Source: Microbacterium testaceum (lineage in GTDB: Bacteria; Actinomycetota; Actinomycetes; Actinomycetales; Microbacteriaceae). Taken from it: DNA of 64,000 nt. Positions 8,644 through 17,730 of the stretch are shown piece after piece. The notes under the pieces were generated by a model. That model did no database searches. It worked only from the letters and a program-made list of their open reading frames with translations, and was not told where the DNA came from. How positions within the stretch are numbered: position 1 is the first letter of the stretch; the number at the start of each line of letters is the position of its first letter. The DNA is taken from positions 2,480,001-2,544,000 of the forward strand of contig NZ_CP121699.1 in assembly GCF_029761935.1 (NCBI RefSeq), written 5' to 3'. A program made the position numbers and the translations under genes.

Positions 8644-9618
8644 TCACGGACGCAGCAGGATCTTGCCGACGCGGGGAGCGTCGCTCGCGGTGACGGCCTC
8701 GACGATGTCGTCGAGACCGAAGGTGGCCGCGACCGGGAGCGTCAGGGTGCCATCGGCGAGGTAGCGCGACAGCTCGCCGAACAGGGCGCCGCGGGTCTCG
8801 GCATCCATCGTCTTGCTGACGACGCTGCCCCAGAAGCCCTTCACGGTGGCCTGGCGGAAGATGAGGTCTCCGGCGCCGAGTTCGAGTGTGCCGGCGCCCA
8901 TCGATCCGAAGATCACGAGCGTGCCGTTCTCGCTCAGCAGCGACAGCACCTGGCCGGCCGCGGGGCCGCCGACCGAGTCGACGCCCGCGACGACCGTGCC
9001 GTCGCCGACGAGGGCGAGGGCCTGCTCGCGCCAGTCGTCGGCGTCGGTCGACACGACGTTGTCGATGCCCTGGGCGGCGAGCTCCTCGACGGCGCTCTGG
9101 CGGCGCACGAGACCGACGACGTTGACGCCGCGGGCTTTTGCGATCTGCGCGACCATGCGGCCGACGGCACCGTTGGCGGTGTTCTGCACGATCCAGTCGC
9201 CGGCCTTCAGGTCGAGCGAGTGCAGCAGGCTGATGGCACTGAAGGGCATCGAGACGAGCTGCGAGGCGACCTCGTCGCTCAGACCCTCGGCGACGGGGAT
9301 GAGGCCCGCAGCCTTGGCGACGACCTGCTCGGCCCACACTCCGAAGGTGCCGCCGGTGGCGACGCGCTGACCGACGGTCAGGTTCTCGACGCCCTCGCCG
9401 AGCTCCTCGATGACGCCGACCGCTTCGGTGCCGGCGCGGGCGGGGAGCTCGGGCTTGAAGCCGTACGTGCCGCGGATGGTCCACAGGTCGTGATTGTGGA
9501 TCGGCGACATGAGCACGCGCAGGCGCACCTCACCGGGCCCGGGGGTCGGGGTCTCGACCTCTTCGGTTCCGACGACGTCGGCCGGCTCGCCGAACTCGTG
9601 GTGGATGACTGCGCGCAT
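8644..9618 (-). CDS. Zinc-independent quinone oxidoreductase-like medium-chain dehydrogenase
   Basis: NAD(P)H-dependent medium-chain reductase, 324 aa, starting at the ATG at 9618 with AGGAGG upstream. It opens MRAVIHHEFGEPADVV, has the GTEAVGVIEELGEGV core, and a Rossmann segment DWIVQNTANGAVGRMVAQIA. The Cys/Asp/Glu zinc ligands of alcohol dehydrogenases are absent, as in the QOR/2-enoyl thioester reductase group. Divergent from a TetR gene with a shared palindrome (9651-9665), so it is probably that regulator's target and responds to quinones or other electrophiles. A TTGCAT-N16-TATATT promoter reads toward it with the -10 inside the palindrome. Confidence 0.88.
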   Translation of the reverse strand: MRAVIHHEFGEPADVVGTEEVETPTPGPGEVRLRVLMSPIHNHDLWTIRGTYGFKPELPARAGTEAVGVIEELGEGVENLTVGQRVATGGTFGVWAEQVVAKAAGLIPVAEGLSDEVASQLVSMPFSAISLLHSLDLKAGDWIVQNTANGAVGRMVAQIAKARGVNVVGLVRRQSAVEELAAQGIDNVVSTDADDWREQALALVGDGTVVAGVDSVGGPAAGQVLSLLSENGTLVIFGSMGAGTLELGAGDLIFRQATVKGFWGSVVSKTMDAETRGALFGELSRYLADGTLTLPVAATFGLDDIVEAVTASDAPRVGKILLRP

Positions 9619-9650
9619 GGAATGCCTCCTGTGGTTATTTTGTAACGACC

Positions 9651-9665
9651 GGTCTAATATAGACC
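9651..9665. promoter_or_regulatory. Operator palindrome between quinone oxidoreductase and tetR
   Basis: GGTCTAATATAGACC is a perfect inverted repeat (6-bp arms, 3-bp spacer). It overlaps TAATAT on the plus strand and TATATT on the minus strand, the likely -10 boxes of both divergent genes, so one bound regulator could repress both. Confidence 0.65.
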
Positions 9666-9722
9666 TCGGGCCTGCGAATGCAACCCGGAAGACGCTGCAC
9701 AGCCGAAAGACGGAGGAAGAAC

Positions 9723-10307
9723 ATGGGCCGGATGCCGAGCTTCGAGCGCTCCGCCGTCGTCGACGCCGCGCGCGACGTGTTCTGGCGGCGTGGGTACGCC
9801 GAGACGGGTATCGCCGAACTCGAGGACGCCACGGGCCTGACCCGCTCGAGCCTGTACAACGCCTTCGGCAGCAAGCGCGGACTCTTCGACGCCGTCCTCT
9901 CGGCCTACCTCGACGATGTGGTCCGCACGCGCCTGCGCCCACTGGGCGGGGGAGACCCCGGCGCCCTCGAGGCCTATGTCGACGACATGCGTTCGGCCAT
10001 CGAGGCCGACGCCCCGCGCGCTCGCCTGGGGTGCCTGCTGCTCAACGCCGGCTCCTCGCCCCTCGCGAGCGACGACGCCGAGGTGCGCACGCTCGTCTCG
10101 GACTACGCGGCCGAGATGCGCGCCGCGATCCGCTCGGCGGTCGCCGACCGTCGCCCCGGCCTGACCCCGGATGCCGTGGACGCGCTCGCCGCGGTCTGCG
10201 CCTCGCTCGTGGTGGCCGGCCTCACCCTCGCGCGCGCCGATCGCGACGCGGCGCTGGGGACGCTGGCATCCATCCCCTCGACCCTGGAGTCGTGGGGGCG
10301 GAGCTGA
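9723..10307 (+). CDS. TetR-family transcriptional regulator
   Basis: Repressor of 194 aa. The start MGRMPSFERS is chosen because GGAGGAAG precedes the ATG at 9723; an in-frame start at 9678 would lie within the promoter region. The N-terminal helix-turn-helix is typical (VVDAARDVFWRRGYAETGI, then TGLTRSSLYNAFGSKRGLF). The C-terminal part resembles the AcrR/YxaF-like group that controls oxidoreductases. It probably represses itself and the divergent quinone oxidoreductase through the 9651-9665 palindrome. Confidence 0.9.
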   Translation: MGRMPSFERSAVVDAARDVFWRRGYAETGIAELEDATGLTRSSLYNAFGSKRGLFDAVLSAYLDDVVRTRLRPLGGGDPGALEAYVDDMRSAIEADAPRARLGCLLLNAGSSPLASDDAEVRTLVSDYAAEMRAAIRSAVADRRPGLTPDAVDALAAVCASLVVAGLTLARADRDAALGTLASIPSTLESWGRS

Positions 10308-10337
10308 TTCCGCCGCCGCGCCCACTCGGGGGTGTGG

Positions 10338-10652
10338 TCAGCCCAGCTTGACGGCCGTGCCGTAAGCGACGACCTCTTGGAAGTTCTGCGCCACCTCGCT
10401 GGTGTCGAAGCGCATCGCGATCACCGCGTCGGCGCCGACGGCCTGGGCCGCCTCGACGAGACGCTGCTTCGCCTCGTCACGGCTCTCCTGCAGCTGCTGG
10501 GTGAGACCCTGCAGCTCGCCGCCGAAGATCGATTTGAGGCCGGCGCCAAACTGCACCCCGATGTTGCGAGCGCGCACGGTGAGGCCGGTCACTTCGCCAT
10601 ACACTTCGACGATCTGACGGCCGGGGACATCGTTCATGGTCGTGACGAGCAT
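10338..10652 (-). CDS. YbjQ/UPF0145 family protein
   Basis: Small cytoplasmic protein of unknown function, 104 aa, from the ATG at 10652. Family features are VPGRQIVEVYGEVTGLTVRA at the start, the central helix with ESRDEAKQRLVEAA, and AVGADAVIAMRFDTSEV near the end, which together give the YbjQ_1 fold. It converges with the TetR gene, with 30 bp between stops. No ribosome site is obvious; an in-frame ATG five codons downstream is possible. Confidence 0.85.
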   Translation of the reverse strand: MLVTTMNDVPGRQIVEVYGEVTGLTVRARNIGVQFGAGLKSIFGGELQGLTQQLQESRDEAKQRLVEAAQAVGADAVIAMRFDTSEVAQNFQEVVAYGTAVKLG

Positions 10653-10717
10653 GCGCTCAGTGTGGCAGGTGAGGTAGCGGTGCGCGAGGGGGTGCGCGGA
10701 AGCACTTTGTGTATACC

Positions 10718-10771
10718 TAAGACGCATCCAGGAGCGGCATATTCGCCGTATATGGCGTAGATTGCATACAC
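10718..10771. promoter_or_regulatory. Candidate operator region upstream of the GntR-prp operon
   Basis: Contains GTGTATAC near the left end and, about 45 bp on, GCATACAC, an inverted near-copy. Between them is CGCCGTATATGGCG (10744-10757), an imperfect palindrome with perfect CGCC/GGCG ends. FCD-type GntR regulators often bind short GTATAC-like palindromes, so autoregulation by the adjacent gene is likely but inferred. Confidence 0.4.
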
Positions 10772-10797
10772 TGGAGTGATGACGGCGAGGGGGCAGC

Positions 10798-11427
10798 ATG
10801 CGAGCGAGTGAACGCGCATATGCGACGCTCCTCGACGAGATCCAGACGGGGGTGCTTTCGCCGGGCACCGTGTTGGGCGAAGTCGACCAGTCCACCCGGC
10901 TCGGCGTCAGTCGCACCCCGCTTCGCGAGGCGCTGCGCCGGTTGGCATCCGATGGTCTCGTCGCTCACGCCTCGGCCCGCGTCACCGTCGTCGCCGGCAT
11001 CGACGTCGACGACATCCGCTCCCTCTTCGATCTGCGTCGCGCGCTCGAGACCGAGGCGGCACGCCTCGCGGCCCGGCGCGGTGACCGCGGTGTTTTCCTC
11101 GACCTCGCGACCGAGTTCGCCGGCGTCAACACCGCGGACGCCGACGCGTACTACGCCCTCATTGCCCGCTTCGACTCCGCGATCGACGACGCCGTCGACA
11201 ACGCCTACCTCTCCGCCGCGCTCCGGAGCGTCCGCACCCATCTCGTACGGGTGCGACGCATGGCGCGAGACAACCCCCTTCGCCTCTCGGCGTCGACGGG
11301 GGAGCATGAACTGATCGCGCGAGCGATCGGCGCCGGCGACCCCGAACTCGCCGCCCACGCCACCCACGTGCACCTGCACAACGCCCTCACCACCATCCTC
11401 GAAGCCCTCACGGAGGACCCCTCATGA
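10798..11427 (+). CDS. GntR-family (FCD domain) regulator of the methylcitrate operon
   Basis: Transcription regulator of 209 aa. The winged helix shows [11 protein letters not shown], then [21 protein letters not shown], the classic FadR-type recognition region. The helical FCD ligand-binding domain includes [18 protein letters not shown] and the metal-site histidines in [12 protein letters not shown] and [10 protein letters not shown]. Its stop overlaps prpD by 4 nt, so it is the first gene of the propionate operon and probably senses methylcitrate or a related acid (inferred). An alternative start further in is unlikely. Confidence 0.9.
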   Translation: MRASERAYATLLDEIQTGVLSPGTVLGEVDQSTRLGVSRTPLREALRRLASDGLVAHASARVTVVAGIDVDDIRSLFDLRRALETEAARLAARRGDRGVFLDLATEFAGVNTADADAYYALIARFDSAIDDAVDNAYLSAALRSVRTHLVRVRRMARDNPLRLSASTGEHELIARAIGAGDPELAAHATHVHLHNALTTILEALTEDPS

Positions 11428-12950
11428 CGATCACCCACCACGTGCGCGTGCACCGCAGCGACGAGAACCTCGCCCGCGAGGGCCAGCTCGCCTGGGCGCT
11501 CGCGCGCGTCGCGGTCGACCCGGTGGCCGTCGACGACGACGTGACCGAGATGATCGTCAACCGCCTCATCGACAACGCCGCGGTCGCCGCAGCCTCGCTG
11601 ACCCGTCAGCCCGTGAGCGCCGCGCGCCAGCAGGCGCTTGATCACGCCGTGTCGATCGGCGGAGCGGGCGCCACGGTGTTCGGCTGCGCGCTCGAGCGGC
11701 ACTCCAGCCCCGAGTGGGCGGCCTGGGCCAACGGCGTGGCCGTACGCGAGCTCGACTATCACGACACCTTCCTCGCCGCGGACTACTCGCACCCCGGCGA
11801 CAACATCCCGCCCGTGCTGGCCGTCGCCCAGCACATCGGTCGCGACGGCGCCGCCCTCGTGCGCGCCCTCGCCACGGCCTACGAGATCCAGATCGACCTC
11901 GTGCGCGCGATCTCGCTGCACAGGCACAAGATCGACCACGTCGCCCACCTGGGTCCCGCCGCCGCAGCCGGCATCGGCACCCTGCTCGATCTCGACCAGG
12001 AGACCATCTACCAGGCCATCGGCCAGGCCCTTCACACCACCACGGCCACGCGCCAGTCGCGCAAGGGCGAGATCTCGACGTGGAAGGCGCACGCCCCCGC
12101 CTTCGCCGGCAAGATGGCGATCGAGGCCGTCGACCGCGCGATGCGCGGCGAGACCAGTCCCTCGCCCATCTACGAAGGGGAGGACGGCGTCATCGCCTGG
12201 ATGCTCGACGGCCCCGACGCCTCGTACGACGTGCCCCTGCCCGCCGAGGGAGAGAGCAAGCGCGGCATCCTCGACTCGTACACGAAGGAGCACTCCGCCG
12301 AGTACCAGGCGCAGGCGTGGATTGACCTCGCCCGACGCCTCGGCACCGAGCGCCCGGAGCTGCGCGACCCCGCCAACGTGGCATCCGTCGTGCTGCACAC
12401 GAGCCACCACACGCACTACGTGATCGGTTCGGGGGCGAACGACCCGCAGAAGTACGACCCGAGCGCGTCGCGCGAGACACTCGACCACTCGATCCCGTAC
12501 ATCTTCGCCGTGGCCCTGCAGGACGGCGCGTGGCACCACGTCGACTCGTACACCCCCGAGCGCGCGGGCCGTGCCGACACCGTCGAGCTGTGGCACAAGG
12601 TCACCACGGCCGAAGACGCCGAGTGGACGCGCCGGTACCACTCCGAAGACCCCAACGAGAAGGCGTTCGGCGGTCGCGTCGTCATCACCCTCACCGATGG
12701 GTCGACCGTGGAGGACGAGATCGCCGTCGCCGACGCCCACCCGCTCGGCGCCCGGCCGTTCGCCCGCGAGGACTACGTGCGCAAGTTCCGCCTGCTCGCC
12801 GAGCCCGTGCTGCAGCCCGACGAGATCGAGCGCTTCCTCGAGCTCGTGCAGCGCCTGCCCGAGCTGACCCCGGCCGAGGTCATGCAGCTCTCGATCGTCG
12901 CGAAGCCGGGCGTGCTGGCCCTGGCACCCGCGCCGAAGGGGCTGTTCTGA
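11424..12950 (+). CDS. prpD: 2-methylcitrate dehydratase (MmgE/PrpD family)
   Basis: Dehydrates 2-methylcitrate to 2-methyl-cis-aconitate in propionyl-CoA breakdown; cytoplasmic. 508 aa, about the length of PrpD. Recognisable segments are [18 protein letters not shown], the [14 protein letters not shown] loop, [32 protein letters not shown] and [20 protein letters not shown]. It overlaps gntR by 4 nt upstream and prpB by 1 nt downstream. Function is strongly supported by the prpB and prpC neighbours. Confidence 0.95.
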   Translation: MTITHHVRVHRSDENLAREGQLAWALARVAVDPVAVDDDVTEMIVNRLIDNAAVAAASLTRQPVSAARQQALDHAVSIGGAGATVFGCALERHSSPEWAAWANGVAVRELDYHDTFLAADYSHPGDNIPPVLAVAQHIGRDGAALVRALATAYEIQIDLVRAISLHRHKIDHVAHLGPAAAAGIGTLLDLDQETIYQAIGQALHTTTATRQSRKGEISTWKAHAPAFAGKMAIEAVDRAMRGETSPSPIYEGEDGVIAWMLDGPDASYDVPLPAEGESKRGILDSYTKEHSAEYQAQAWIDLARRLGTERPELRDPANVASVVLHTSHHTHYVIGSGANDPQKYDPSASRETLDHSIPYIFAVALQDGAWHHVDSYTPERAGRADTVELWHKVTTAEDAEWTRRYHSEDPNEKAFGGRVVITLTDGSTVEDEIAVADAHPLGARPFAREDYVRKFRLLAEPVLQPDEIERFLELVQRLPELTPAEVMQLSIVAKPGVLALAPAPKGLF

Positions 12951-13849
12951 TGCTCTACGCCCAGACCACCGCGCAGCAGAAGCGTCGCGCGCTGCGCGAG
13001 AAGCTGGCATCCGAAGAACTCGTCCGGATGCCGGGAGCCTTCAACCCGCTCTCGGCTCGACTCATCGAGCGCAAGGGCTTCGAGGGCGTCTACATCTCGG
13101 GCGCGGTCATCTCGGCCGACCTCGGCCTGCCCGACATCGGACTGACCACGCTCACCGAGGTCGCCGGTCGCGGACAGCAGATCGCCCGCATGACGGAGCT
13201 GCCCGCGATCATCGACGCCGACACCGGGTTCGGCGAGCCGATGAACGTCGCGCGCACCATCCAGACCCTCGAAGACGCGGGGCTCGCGGGCACCCACATC
13301 GAAGACCAGGTCAACCCGAAGCGCTGCGGTCACCTCGACGGCAAGAGCGTGGTCGATGCCGACACCGCGATCAAGCGCATCCGCGCGGCGGTCGACGCCC
13401 GGCGCGACCCCGACTTCCTCATCATGGCCCGCACCGACGTGCGCGCCGTCGAGGGGCTCGATGCCGCGATCGACCGCGCGAAGGCCCTGGTCGACGCCGG
13501 CGCCGACGCGATCTTCCCCGAGGCGATGCGCGACCTCGGCGAGTTCGAGGCGATGCGCTCGGCGCTCGAGGTGCCGATCCTCGCGAACATGACCGAGTTC
13601 GGAAAGAGCGAGCTGTTCTCGACGCAGCAGCTGCGCGACGCCGGCGTGAACCTCGTCATCTGGCCGGTCTCGCTGCTGCGCCTCGCGATGGGCGAAGCGG
13701 GTCGGGGCCTCGACGCCCTGGCATCCGAGGGTCATCTGCGAGAGCAGCTCGGACAGATGCAGCACCGCGCCGACCTCTACGACCTCATCGACTACGAGGG
13801 CTACACCCGCTTCGACGCCGACGTGTTCGACTTCACCGTCGAGCGCTGA
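12950..13849 (+). CDS. prpB: Methylisocitrate lyase
   Basis: Cleaves 2-methylisocitrate to pyruvate and succinate, the last step of the methylcitrate cycle. 299 aa. Family marks are PGAFNPLSARLIERKGFEGV, DADTGFGEPMNVARTI, HIEDQVNPKRCGHLDGK with the catalytic Cys in KRCGH, and MARTDVRAVEGLDAAI. The ATG at 12950 overlaps the prpD stop by one base; the open frame upstream is a shadow of prpD. Confidence 0.96.
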   Translation: MLYAQTTAQQKRRALREKLASEELVRMPGAFNPLSARLIERKGFEGVYISGAVISADLGLPDIGLTTLTEVAGRGQQIARMTELPAIIDADTGFGEPMNVARTIQTLEDAGLAGTHIEDQVNPKRCGHLDGKSVVDADTAIKRIRAAVDARRDPDFLIMARTDVRAVEGLDAAIDRAKALVDAGADAIFPEAMRDLGEFEAMRSALEVPILANMTEFGKSELFSTQQLRDAGVNLVIWPVSLLRLAMGEAGRGLDALASEGHLREQLGQMQHRADLYDLIDYEGYTRFDADVFDFTVER

Positions 13850-13874
13850 GGCCCCGCGTGGACAGTGAGGTGAC

Positions 13875-13950
13875 CATGTCCCGAAATGCGCGAACCATGT
13901 CCCAAAAGTGGTCGTCTGGACAGGGCTCAGACAACCGAAATCGGGACATG
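13875..13950. repeat. Dispersed repeat, CATGTCCC family, copy 1
   Basis: A 76-bp element between prpB and prpC. It starts CATGTCCCGAAATGCGC, has a second internal CCATGTCCC, and ends CGAAATCGGGACATG, so the ends are inverted. A second copy in reverse orientation is at 31898-31972. It lengthens the only real gap within the prp operon. Confidence 0.65.
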
Positions 13951-13991
13951 AGCCCCCGTACGAACACCGCACACGACTCAAGGGAGAGACG

Positions 13992-15176
13992 ATGACCGAC
14001 ATCAAGAAGGGCCTCGCCGGCATCACGGTCGACGAGACCGCCGTCAGCAAGGTGAACCCCGACACCAACAGCCTGCTCTACCGCGGATACCCCGTGCAGG
14101 AGCTCGCGGCCACGCAGTCGTTCGAGGCGGTGGCGTACCTGCTGTGGAACGGAGAGCTTCCGGATGCCGCGCAGCTCGCCGACCTGCGACGGGTCGAGCG
14201 AGCGCACCGGGCGGTGGCCGACGACGTCCGCGCCGCGATCGACCTGCTGCCCACGAGCGCCCACCCGATGGACGAGGTGCGCACCGCCGTCAGCGTCATC
14301 GGTGCTCGCGAGACGGCCGGGATCTCGAACGTGATGGATGCCGTGGGCACCCCCGAAGAGAACCTCGAGCGCAGCATCCGCCTGTGGGCGCAGCTTCCGG
14401 CCGTGGTCGCGTACGGCCAGCGCCGCCGCCGCGGCGAAGAGCTCATCGAACCGCGGGACGACCTCGACTACGCGGCGAACTTCCTGTGGATGACGTTCGG
14501 CGAGGAGGCCGACGGGGTCGTCGTCGACGCATTCAATCGCTCGATGATCCTGTACGCCGAGCACTCCTTCAACGCCTCGACCTTCACCGCGCGCGTGATC
14601 GCGTCGACCCTCAGCGACCTCTACTCCGCCGTCGTCGGCGCGATCGGCGCCCTCAAGGGCCCGCTGCATGGCGGCGCGAACGAGGCCGTGCTGCACGTGT
14701 TCACCGAGATCGGATCGGCCGAGAACGTCGGGCCGTGGCTCGACACCGCCCTCGCCGAGAAGCGCAAGATCATGGGCTTCGGCCACCGCGTCTACAAGCG
14801 GGGAGACTCGCGCGTGCCCACGATGAAGGCCGCGCTCGACACCCTGGTGGAGCACTACGACCGCCCCGACGTCGCCGCCCTCTACGACGCCCTCGAGTCG
14901 CAGTTCGTCGAGCGCAAGGGCATCTACCCGAACCTCGACTACCCCTCGGGCCCCGCCTACGACCTGATGGGCTTCGACACGCTGACCTTCACCCCGCTGT
15001 TCGTCGCGGCGCGCGTGACGGGCTGGACCGCGCACATCCGCGAGCAGCAGGCCTCGAACGCGCTGATCCGTCCGCTGTCGGAGTACGTCGGCGCCGACGA
15101 GCGGCACATCGAGGGCTACGTTCCGGATGCCGACGACCTCGAGGCCCAGGAACGCCCCGAGGAAGCCGCGGGCTGA
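13992..15176 (+). CDS. prpC: 2-methylcitrate synthase / citrate synthase
   Basis: Condenses propionyl-CoA with oxaloacetate. 394 aa from the ATG at 13992 with GGGAGAG upstream. The opening KKGLAGITVDETAVSKV and YRGYPVQELA are typical of PrpC. Catalytic residues lie in GALKGPLHGGANE (His), KIMGFGHRVYKRGDSR (His) and, further on, SGPAYDLMGFD (Asp). It follows prpB after a 142-bp gap containing a repeat and overlaps the thiolase by one base. Citrate synthase activity cannot be excluded, but the operon favours methylcitrate. Confidence 0.93.
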   Translation: MTDIKKGLAGITVDETAVSKVNPDTNSLLYRGYPVQELAATQSFEAVAYLLWNGELPDAAQLADLRRVERAHRAVADDVRAAIDLLPTSAHPMDEVRTAVSVIGARETAGISNVMDAVGTPEENLERSIRLWAQLPAVVAYGQRRRRGEELIEPRDDLDYAANFLWMTFGEEADGVVVDAFNRSMILYAEHSFNASTFTARVIASTLSDLYSAVVGAIGALKGPLHGGANEAVLHVFTEIGSAENVGPWLDTALAEKRKIMGFGHRVYKRGDSRVPTMKAALDTLVEHYDRPDVAALYDALESQFVERKGIYPNLDYPSGPAYDLMGFDTLTFTPLFVAARVTGWTAHIREQQASNALIRPLSEYVGADERHIEGYVPDADDLEAQERPEEAAG

Positions 15177-16354
15177 TGTCGGCGCCCAGGATCGTCCTCG
15201 TCTCGGGAGCGCGCACGCCGATCGGGTCGTTCGGCGGAGCCCTGTCGGGCGTCGACGCGTACGAGCTCGGTGCGGTCGCGGTCTCGGAGGCCCTGCGTCG
15301 CGCCGGCGTCGCGAAAGACGACGTCGACGAAGTCGTCATGGGCTGCATCGCCCAGAACGGCCCCGACGCCTACAACGCGCGCCGCGTCGCGCTCGCCGCG
15401 GGGCTGCCCACGCGCGTGCCCGCCTTCACCGTGAACCGTCTCTGCGGCTCGGGCCTGCAGGCGATCTGGTCGGCGGCGCAGGAGCTGCGCTGGGGCGGCA
15501 TCGACGTGGCCGTGGCCGGTGGTGACGAGAGCATGTCGCGCACGCCCTTCCTCGAGTATGGCGCCCGCGGCAACTCGCGCCTCGGCGACCGGACCCTGCT
15601 CGACGGCACGCTCGCGATCCTCACCGACCCCTTCAGCGGCCGACACATGGGAACGACGGCCGAGGTCGTGGCATCCCGATACTCCGTCTCTCGAGAAGAG
15701 CAGGACGCGTTCGCCGTCGAGAGTCAGCGGAGAGCTGCGACGGATGCCGCGCGCGCGGCCTTCTCGGAAGAGATCGTGCCCGTCACCACCAGTGGCCGGA
15801 AGCCCGTCGAGGTGTCGGTCGACGAGCACCCGCGGCCGGGGACGACCATGGAAGCCTTGGCGGGGCTTCGACCCGCGTTCGAGAAGGACGGCTCGGTGAC
15901 CGCCGGCAACTCCTCGGGCATCAACGACGGTGCCGCAGCGACGGTGCTGATGCGCGAGGACGACGTGCGCGAGCGCGGACTGACGGGCCTTGCGACCCTC
16001 GAGGCCGTGACCACCGCGGGCGTCGACCCCGAGATCATGGGCTACGCCCCGGTCGTCGCCCTGCAGCGGCTGTGGGAGCAGACGGGGCTCACCCCCGCCG
16101 ACGTCGACGTGATCGAACTGAACGAGGCCTTCGCCGCTCAAGCGGTCGCGGTGATCCGCGACGGCGGTCTCGACCCGGCAAAGGTGAACCCGTACGGCGG
16201 CGCGATCGCCCTCGGCCACCCGGTCGGGGCGACGGGTGCGATCCTGACGGTGCGCGCGGCCCTCGACCTGCAGCGTCGCGACCTCGAGTACGCGGTCGTA
16301 ACGATGTGCATCGGCGGTGGCCAGGCCCTGGCCGCGCTGTTGCGGCGGTACTGA
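15176..16354 (+). CDS. Acetyl-CoA acetyltransferase (thiolase)
   Basis: Thiolase of 392 aa, start overlapping the prpC stop by one base. Active-site Cys in NRLCGSGLQAIWSA, His in ALGHPVGATGA and second Cys in MCIGGGQALAALL are all present, as is NEAFAAQAVAV. It degrades or forms acetoacetyl-/3-ketoacyl-CoA. As last gene of the methylcitrate operon it may cleave 3-ketoacyl-CoA to give propionyl- or acetyl-CoA. This role is inferred from position. Confidence 0.94.
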   Translation: MSAPRIVLVSGARTPIGSFGGALSGVDAYELGAVAVSEALRRAGVAKDDVDEVVMGCIAQNGPDAYNARRVALAAGLPTRVPAFTVNRLCGSGLQAIWSAAQELRWGGIDVAVAGGDESMSRTPFLEYGARGNSRLGDRTLLDGTLAILTDPFSGRHMGTTAEVVASRYSVSREEQDAFAVESQRRAATDAARAAFSEEIVPVTTSGRKPVEVSVDEHPRPGTTMEALAGLRPAFEKDGSVTAGNSSGINDGAAATVLMREDDVRERGLTGLATLEAVTTAGVDPEIMGYAPVVALQRLWEQTGLTPADVDVIELNEAFAAQAVAVIRDGGLDPAKVNPYGGAIALGHPVGATGAILTVRAALDLQRRDLEYAVVTMCIGGGQALAALLRRY

Positions 16355-16388
16355 GCCGCCCGCCCCGCCCCGCCCCGCCCCGCCCCCG
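16355..16388. repeat. CCCCG short tandem repeat
   Basis: After the thiolase stop the sequence is about five units of CCCCG. It is short and directly abuts a palindromic element; probably slippage-prone filler. Confidence 0.6.
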
Positions 16389-16452
16389 CGCGAGTCGCCA
16401 GAATTTGTCGCCGAGGGGTAGCCCGAAGCGACAATTCTTGGCGACTCACGCG
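16387..16452. repeat. 66-bp palindromic element, copy 1; supplies the stop of the GNAT gene
   Basis: Inverted arms: left CGAGTCGCCAGAATTTGTCG, right GCGACAATTCTTGGCGACTC, within outer CGCG ends. The right arm on the minus strand reads GCGTGAGTCGCC, whose TGA (16448-16446) is the stop codon of the converging GNAT gene. One of five clear copies in this window. Confidence 0.85.
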
Positions 16453-16895
16453 GAGTGGGCGTGTGCGGGGGCTCGGAGAGACAGGAACACGTCGACCTCG
16501 TCTTCGGAGTCGAGGGTGAAGCCGGCGCGCTCGTAGAGGCGGCGGGCGGGGCTGCCCTGCAGCACGTTCAGGCGTGTCGGGCCGTCGTGCGGTTCGGCCA
16601 GCACCTGTCCCAGCACGGCGCCGCCGACGCCGCGGCCTTGGAGAGCGGATGCCAGGTAGAAGTGCTCGATCCAGCGGCTCGCTTCGTCGGGCCGGACCGT
16701 GATGGAGCCGGCATCCGCCCCGTCGACGACGATGATGCGCGTCCACTCCGGGTGGAAGCCGTCGCGCAGGCGCTGGCGCACCCGATGTTCGTCGAAGCGG
16801 TCGAGGCGTTCGAGGTCGGCGCGCAGCACCTCGGCGCGCAGCTCGACGAGCCACTCGATGTCACCGGCGACGGCCGGGCGCAGGCGGAACTCCAC
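16446..16895 (-). CDS. GNAT-family N-acetyltransferase
   Basis: Acetyl-CoA-dependent acetyltransferase, 149 aa, substrate unknown. The opening EFRLRPAVAGDIEWLVELRA is typical. The pantetheine-binding loop is QGRGVGGAVLGQVL, and NVLQGSPARRLYERAGF is the C-terminal beta-alpha-beta. The last codons and the stop run into the palindromic element at 16387-16452, so the original C-terminus may have been replaced. A further copy of that element lies just upstream of its start. Confidence 0.9.
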   Translation of the reverse strand: MEFRLRPAVAGDIEWLVELRAEVLRADLERLDRFDEHRVRQRLRDGFHPEWTRIIVVDGADAGSITVRPDEASRWIEHFYLASALQGRGVGGAVLGQVLAEPHDGPTRLNVLQGSPARRLYERAGFTLDSEDEVDVFLSLRAPAHAHSA

Positions 16896-16911
16896 CCCTG
16901 AAGCCTAGAAC

Positions 16912-16977
16912 CGCGTGAGTCGCCATATTCTGTCGCCGGCGGGCCGGTCGAAGCGACACATTCTGGCGACTCACGCG
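16912..16977. repeat. 66-bp palindromic element, copy 2, in a divergent promoter gap
   Basis: Left arm CGCGTGAGTCGCCATATTCT, right arm ends TTCTGGCGACTCACGCG. It occupies most of the 108-bp gap between the divergent GNAT and S51 genes, so it cannot be acting as a terminator for either of them. Confidence 0.85.
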
Positions 16978-17003
16978 CGGCGCGGCCCCGGGATACTGGT
17001 CGT

Positions 17004-17720
17004 ATGAGCGTGTTCCTTCTGGGCGGCGGGCGCGATGTCGCGCGCTGCGGCGAGCTTCTGCGTCCTTTCGTCGCCGAGGCGCGAGAGCGAGCCGCGGATC
17101 GCGCGCCCGAGATCGCGCTGCTGCTCGTGCTCGAAGCCGACGACGATTCGTCGGTCGCGCGCTTCACGGCGATGCTCGAGAGCGCGGGCGCGGCAGCGGC
17201 GGAGATCCGCGTCGAGTCGATCGTCGAGGGTGAGGTCTTCGCGGCCGCGGCGCTCGAGGCCGATGCTCTGATCGTGGGCGGCGGCCTGACCCCGGCGTAC
17301 CTGGACGCATTCAAAAAGATCCGGGATGCCGTGACCGACCGCGTCCGCGAGGGAGTCCCGTACGCGGGGTTCTCGGCCGGATCGGCGATCGCCGCCGGGC
17401 CCGCGCTCGTCGGCGGATACCGCGTGCGCGGCGTCGAGGTCGGCTCAGAGGATGCGGCCGAAGAGCTCGAGGAGGTCGAGGTGCGCCCGGGCCTGGGGCT
17501 TCTGGACTTCGCCGTCGACGTGCACGCCGCCCAGTGGGGGACCCTGTCGCGTCTCGTGGCCGTGATCGACGCGGGGCTCGTCGCCGAGGGCGTGGCGATC
17601 GACGAGCACACGGCCCTGGTGATGTCGGCGCAGGCGGCCCCGGCCGTCCGGGGCAGTGGGCAGGTCTGGCGCGTCGAGTCCGCGGCATCCGGAGTCCGTA
17701 TCCAGGTGCTCCGCGCCTGA
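17004..17720 (+). CDS. Peptidase S51 family (cyanophycinase/dipeptidase E-like)
   Basis: Serine hydrolase with a class-I glutamine-amidotransferase-like fold, 238 aa. The start MSVFLLGGGRDVARCGELL is typical. ALIVGGGLTPAYLDAF precedes the nucleophile elbow GFSAGSAIAAG (Ser), followed by a His in FAVDVHAAQWGTLSRL. No signal peptide. Substrate unknown; relatives cleave Asp-X dipeptides or cyanophycin. A palindromic element lies on each side of the gene. Confidence 0.88.
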   Translation: MSVFLLGGGRDVARCGELLRPFVAEARERAADRAPEIALLLVLEADDDSSVARFTAMLESAGAAAAEIRVESIVEGEVFAAAALEADALIVGGGLTPAYLDAFKKIRDAVTDRVREGVPYAGFSAGSAIAAGPALVGGYRVRGVEVGSEDAAEELEEVEVRPGLGLLDFAVDVHAAQWGTLSRLVAVIDAGLVAEGVAIDEHTALVMSAQAAPAVRGSGQVWRVESAASGVRIQVLRA

Positions 17721-17730
17721 CCGGAGCTGC

